Shown here: positions 5,473-7,336 of the stretch, piece after piece
How the letters are laid out: the number at the start of each line of letters is the position of its first letter
Position numbering within the stretch: position 1 is the first letter of the stretch
From: Massilia sp.
GTDB lineage: Bacteria > Pseudomonadota > Gammaproteobacteria > Burkholderiales > Burkholderiaceae_D
DNA: 7,336 nt
NCBI GenBank assembly: GCA_003520365.1
Contig: DOUW01000050.1
Coordinates: forward strand, 1-7,336
Reading direction: 5' to 3'
Program-made: the position numbers and the translations under genes
The notes under the pieces: generated by a model
Seen by the model: the letters and a program-made list of their open reading frames with translations, nothing else
What the model was told of the DNA's origin: nothing
The model's database searches: none

Positions 5473-5506
5473 AATGAGACCGCGTGGGCACGAGTGCCCA
5501 CCCTAC
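5473..5506 (-). repeat. REP-like unit 4, with an opposed half-unit
   Basis: Leftward unit with palindrome GTGGGCACGAGTGCCCAC (5484-5501). Its tail AATGAGACCGC (5473-5483) pairs perfectly with GCGGTCTCATT (5454-5464) across 8 bases. The latter looks like the tail of a rightward unit whose main palindrome is missing. Confidence 0.8.
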
Positions 5507-5564
5507 GAGAATAGCGTTGCGGCAAATCCGGTCGCATCACCAAATTTGCCCACATAACCAAACC

Positions 5565-7336
5565 TTACGCCTTCAACTGCTCCCCGATCGGCAGCTTGCG
5601 AATCCGCTTGCCGGTCGCCGCGAACACCGCATTCGTCAGCGCCGGCGCGATGCCCGCCGTGCCCGGCTCGCCGATCCCGCCCGGTTCGTCGCGGCTGTTG
5701 ACGATGTGGACCTCCACCGCCGGCGCCTCGCTGATGCGCATCATGCGGTAGTCGCCGAAGTTCGATTGCTGCACGCGTCCGTTGGCCAGCGTGATCTCGT
5801 TCCACAACGCCGCCGAGGCGCCGAACACGATGCCGCCTTCCATCTGGGCGATGATGCCGTCCGGATTCACCGCCTGGCCACAATCGACCGCGCAGACCAC
5901 GCGGTGCACTCGCACGTCGCCTTCCGGGCCGACCGATACTTCCGCGACCTGCGCCATGTAGCTGCCGAAGGCGAACTGGGTCGAGATGCCGCGCCCGACC
6001 TTGCGCCCGGCAATCGGCACCAAAGGCTTGCCCCAGCCCGCCTTTTCGGCCGCCAGGTTCAGCACGCCCAGCGTGCGCGGCGATTTTTCCAGCAGCGCGC
6101 GGCGAAACACCACCGGGTCCTGCTTGGCCGCCTGGGCCAGTTCGTCGATGAAGCTCTCGACCACGAACACGTTGTGGGTCGGGCCGACGCCGCGCCAGAA
6201 GGCAGTCGGCACGCCCGGCGGCTCGTGGCGCACGTATTCGACGCGCATGGCCGGAATCGCGTACTGCAGGTCGGCCGCGCCCTCGACCGCGTCGGGATCG
6301 ACGCCGTCCTTCACCGCCGGCGGCGCGAAGCGCGCCATGATCGAGGAGCCGGTCACGCGGTGGAACCAGGCCGTCGGGCGGCCCTTGTCGTCCAGGCGCG
6401 CCGACAGGCGGTCCACATAATAGGGGCGGTACATGTCGTGCTGGATGTCTTCCTCGCGGGTCCAGATGAACTTCACCGGGCCCTTGGCCAGCTTGGCAAA
6501 GGCGACCGCCTGGATCACGTAGTCGACCTCGAGACGGCGCCCGAAACCGCCGCCGATGTAATAGTTATGGACCTTGACCTTCTCGACCGGCAGGCCGGCG
6601 GTCTTGGCCGCGGCCCCCTGCGCCAGCGCCGGCACCTGGGTGCCGACCCAGAGGTCGCAGCCGTCGGCGCGCAGGTCCACGGTGCAGTTGATCGGTTCCA
6701 TGGTCGCGTGCGCCAGGAACGGCAGCTCGTAGACCGCGTCGATCCTGCGCCCGCCCTTTTCCTCCAGCGCCTTCAACGCGTCGCCCACGTTGCGCGCCAC
6801 CGCGCCTTCGCCCTGCGAGACCTTCATCATGTCGGCGACGATGCCGTTCAGGCTCACTTTCGCGTTCGGGCCGTCGTCGAAACGCGGCGCGGCCGCCGCC
6901 AGGCCCTGTTTCGCGGCCCAGAAGTGGTCGGCCACCACCGCCACCGCGCCCTCCAAACGCAGCACCTGGCGCACGCCCTTGACCGCCATCGCCTTCTGCT
7001 CGTCGACGGCGACCAGCTTGCCGCCGGTGACAGGCGACGCGGCCACCGCCGCGATGACCATGTTCGGCAGGCGCGCATCGATGCCGAACTGCGCCGTGCC
7101 GTTCACCTTCGCCGGCGAATCGAGGCGCTTCATCGCCTTGCCGATCAGGACGAACTGCTCCGGGTCCTTCAGCTTGACGTTCTTCGGCAGCTCCATCTTC
7201 GAAGCCGCATCGACCAGCTCGCCGAAGTGGGCCGAGCGGCCCGAGGCCTGGTGGCGCACGGCCCCGGCCACGACCTGCAGGTCGGCGGTGTCGACGTCCC
7301 ACTGCTTGGCCGCGGCCGCGACCAGCACGCTGCGCA
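5565..7336 (-). CDS. molybdopterin-binding subunit, isoquinoline 1-oxidoreductase/aldehyde dehydrogenase type, partial (N-terminus beyond right edge)
   Basis: The minus strand is open from the right edge to TAA at 5567-5565, about 590 codons. Proteins of this type are usually over 700 residues, so roughly the first 150 lie outside. This large subunit of xanthine-oxidase-family molybdenum hydroxylases pairs with a small 2Fe-2S subunit and oxidises aldehydes or N-heterocycles. The substrate is not readable here. Counting from the GTG at 7328, residues about 70-145 (DSPAKVNGTAQFGID onward) form the a/b hammerhead domain. Cofactor-domain motifs follow: HATMEPINCTVDL (207-219), YIGGGFGRRLEVDY (257-270), FWRGVGPTHNVFVVESFIDELA (377-398), AVDCGQAVNPDGI (480-492) and GGIGEPGTAGIAPALTNAV (550-568). 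The last holds the Glu at the position of the catalytic glutamate. The GTG at 7328 is not the true start: the frame remains open upstream and the N-terminal part of the family is missing. Partners would lie beyond the edge. Confidence 0.9.
   Translation of the reverse strand, partial: RSVLVAAAAKQWDVDTADLQVVAGAVRHQASGRSAHFGELVDAASKMELPKNVKLKDPEQFVLIGKAMKRLDSPAKVNGTAQFGIDARLPNMVIAAVAASPVTGGKLVAVDEQKAMAVKGVRQVLRLEGAVAVVADHFWAAKQGLAAAAPRFDDGPNAKVSLNGIVADMMKVSQGEGAVARNVGDALKALEEKGGRRIDAVYELPFLAHATMEPINCTVDLRADGCDLWVGTQVPALAQGAAAKTAGLPVEKVKVHNYYIGGGFGRRLEVDYVIQAVAFAKLAKGPVKFIWTREEDIQHDMYRPYYVDRLSARLDDKGRPTAWFHRVTGSSIMARFAPPAVKDGVDPDAVEGAADLQYAIPAMRVEYVRHEPPGVPTAFWRGVGPTHNVFVVESFIDELAQAAKQDPVVFRRALLEKSPRTLGVLNLAAEKAGWGKPLVPIAGRKVGRGISTQFAFGSYMAQVAEVSVGPEGDVRVHRVVCAVDCGQAVNPDGIIAQMEGGIVFGASAALWNEITLANGRVQQSNFGDYRMMRISEAPAVEVHIVNSRDEPGGIGEPGTAGIAPALTNAVFAATGKRIRKLPIGEQLKA

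Larger units (their letters stand above)
5256..5506. repeat. cluster of four REP-like palindromic units, two in each orientation
   Basis: Four 34-bp units fill the convergent gap between ybeY and the molybdoenzyme gene: two rightward (5256, 5315) and two leftward (5411, 5473). Each opens with GTAGGGTGG, holds a palindrome with 8-bp arms and a 2-base centre, and ends near CGCGG(T)CTCA. This tail-facing pairing resembles bacterial REP/BIME elements. I have not identified a named family. The palindromes just behind both gene ends could block read-through or protect mRNA 3' ends. Open frames crossing these units are chance products of the repeat. Confidence 0.85.

Noticed and set aside
5256..5506. 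CRISPR array
   Set aside because: The units are in both orientations, spacers are irregular in length, and each unit is itself a palindrome; no cas genes are near.
6565..7302. 245-codon minus-strand frame inside the molybdoenzyme gene
   Set aside because: It is a Gly/Arg-rich shifted frame of a gene with clear xanthine-oxidase-family motifs.

Overview
The window looks like chromosomal DNA of a high-GC betaproteobacterium, most likely Burkholderiales and perhaps the Oxalobacteraceae (Massilia/Duganella-like). This is inferred from the GC-rich coding regions, the adjacent order miaB - phoH-type ATPase gene - ybeY, and the character of the proteins; no 16S or other marker gene is present to prove it. 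Most of the window is ordinary housekeeping or metabolic sequence. I do not see a convincing new multi-gene system.

Layout: (1) 1-1015, minus strand: the 5' two-thirds of a DUF1697 gene running off the left edge, preceded by a complete beta-class glutathione S-transferase gene. A perfect hairpin and an in-frame duplication of the last GST codons lie between them. (2) 1016-1347: no gene. It holds two terminator-like hairpins in tandem that would end transcription of the next gene, and the presumed GST promoter region. (3) 1348-1752, minus strand: a small helix-turn-helix protein with an Ala/Gln-rich tail. (4) 1753-2366: a long AT-rich divergent intergenic region with a striking inverted repeat overlapping a candidate promoter of the HTH gene, other dyads, and candidate miaB promoters. 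(5) 2367-5252, plus strand: a tightly overlapping RNA-processing cluster, miaB (tRNA ms2i6A37 synthase), a PhoH-like ATPase gene (ybeZ type, TTG start) and ybeY (rRNA maturation endonuclease). (6) 5253-5564: the convergent intergenic region, filled with four 34-bp palindromic REP-like units, two in each orientation. (7) 5565-7336, minus strand: the C-terminal part of a large molybdopterin-binding subunit of the isoquinoline 1-oxidoreductase/aldehyde dehydrogenase type, running off the right edge.

How they work together: miaB, phoH and ybeY overlap by 4 and 20 bases, so they are probably co-transcribed and translationally coupled; their products act in tRNA modification, RNA metabolism and ribosome quality. 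The GST and DUF1697 genes may form a two-gene unit. The HTH gene appears to be a self-contained transcription unit with its own candidate operator and terminators. The molybdoenzyme gene belongs to an operon outside the window.

The features most worth a second look are the HTH/poly-Gln protein with its candidate operator, the near-leaderless candidate promoter of miaB, and the covarying palindromic repeats behind ybeY, where the cluster stops without the corC/lnt genes that often follow.
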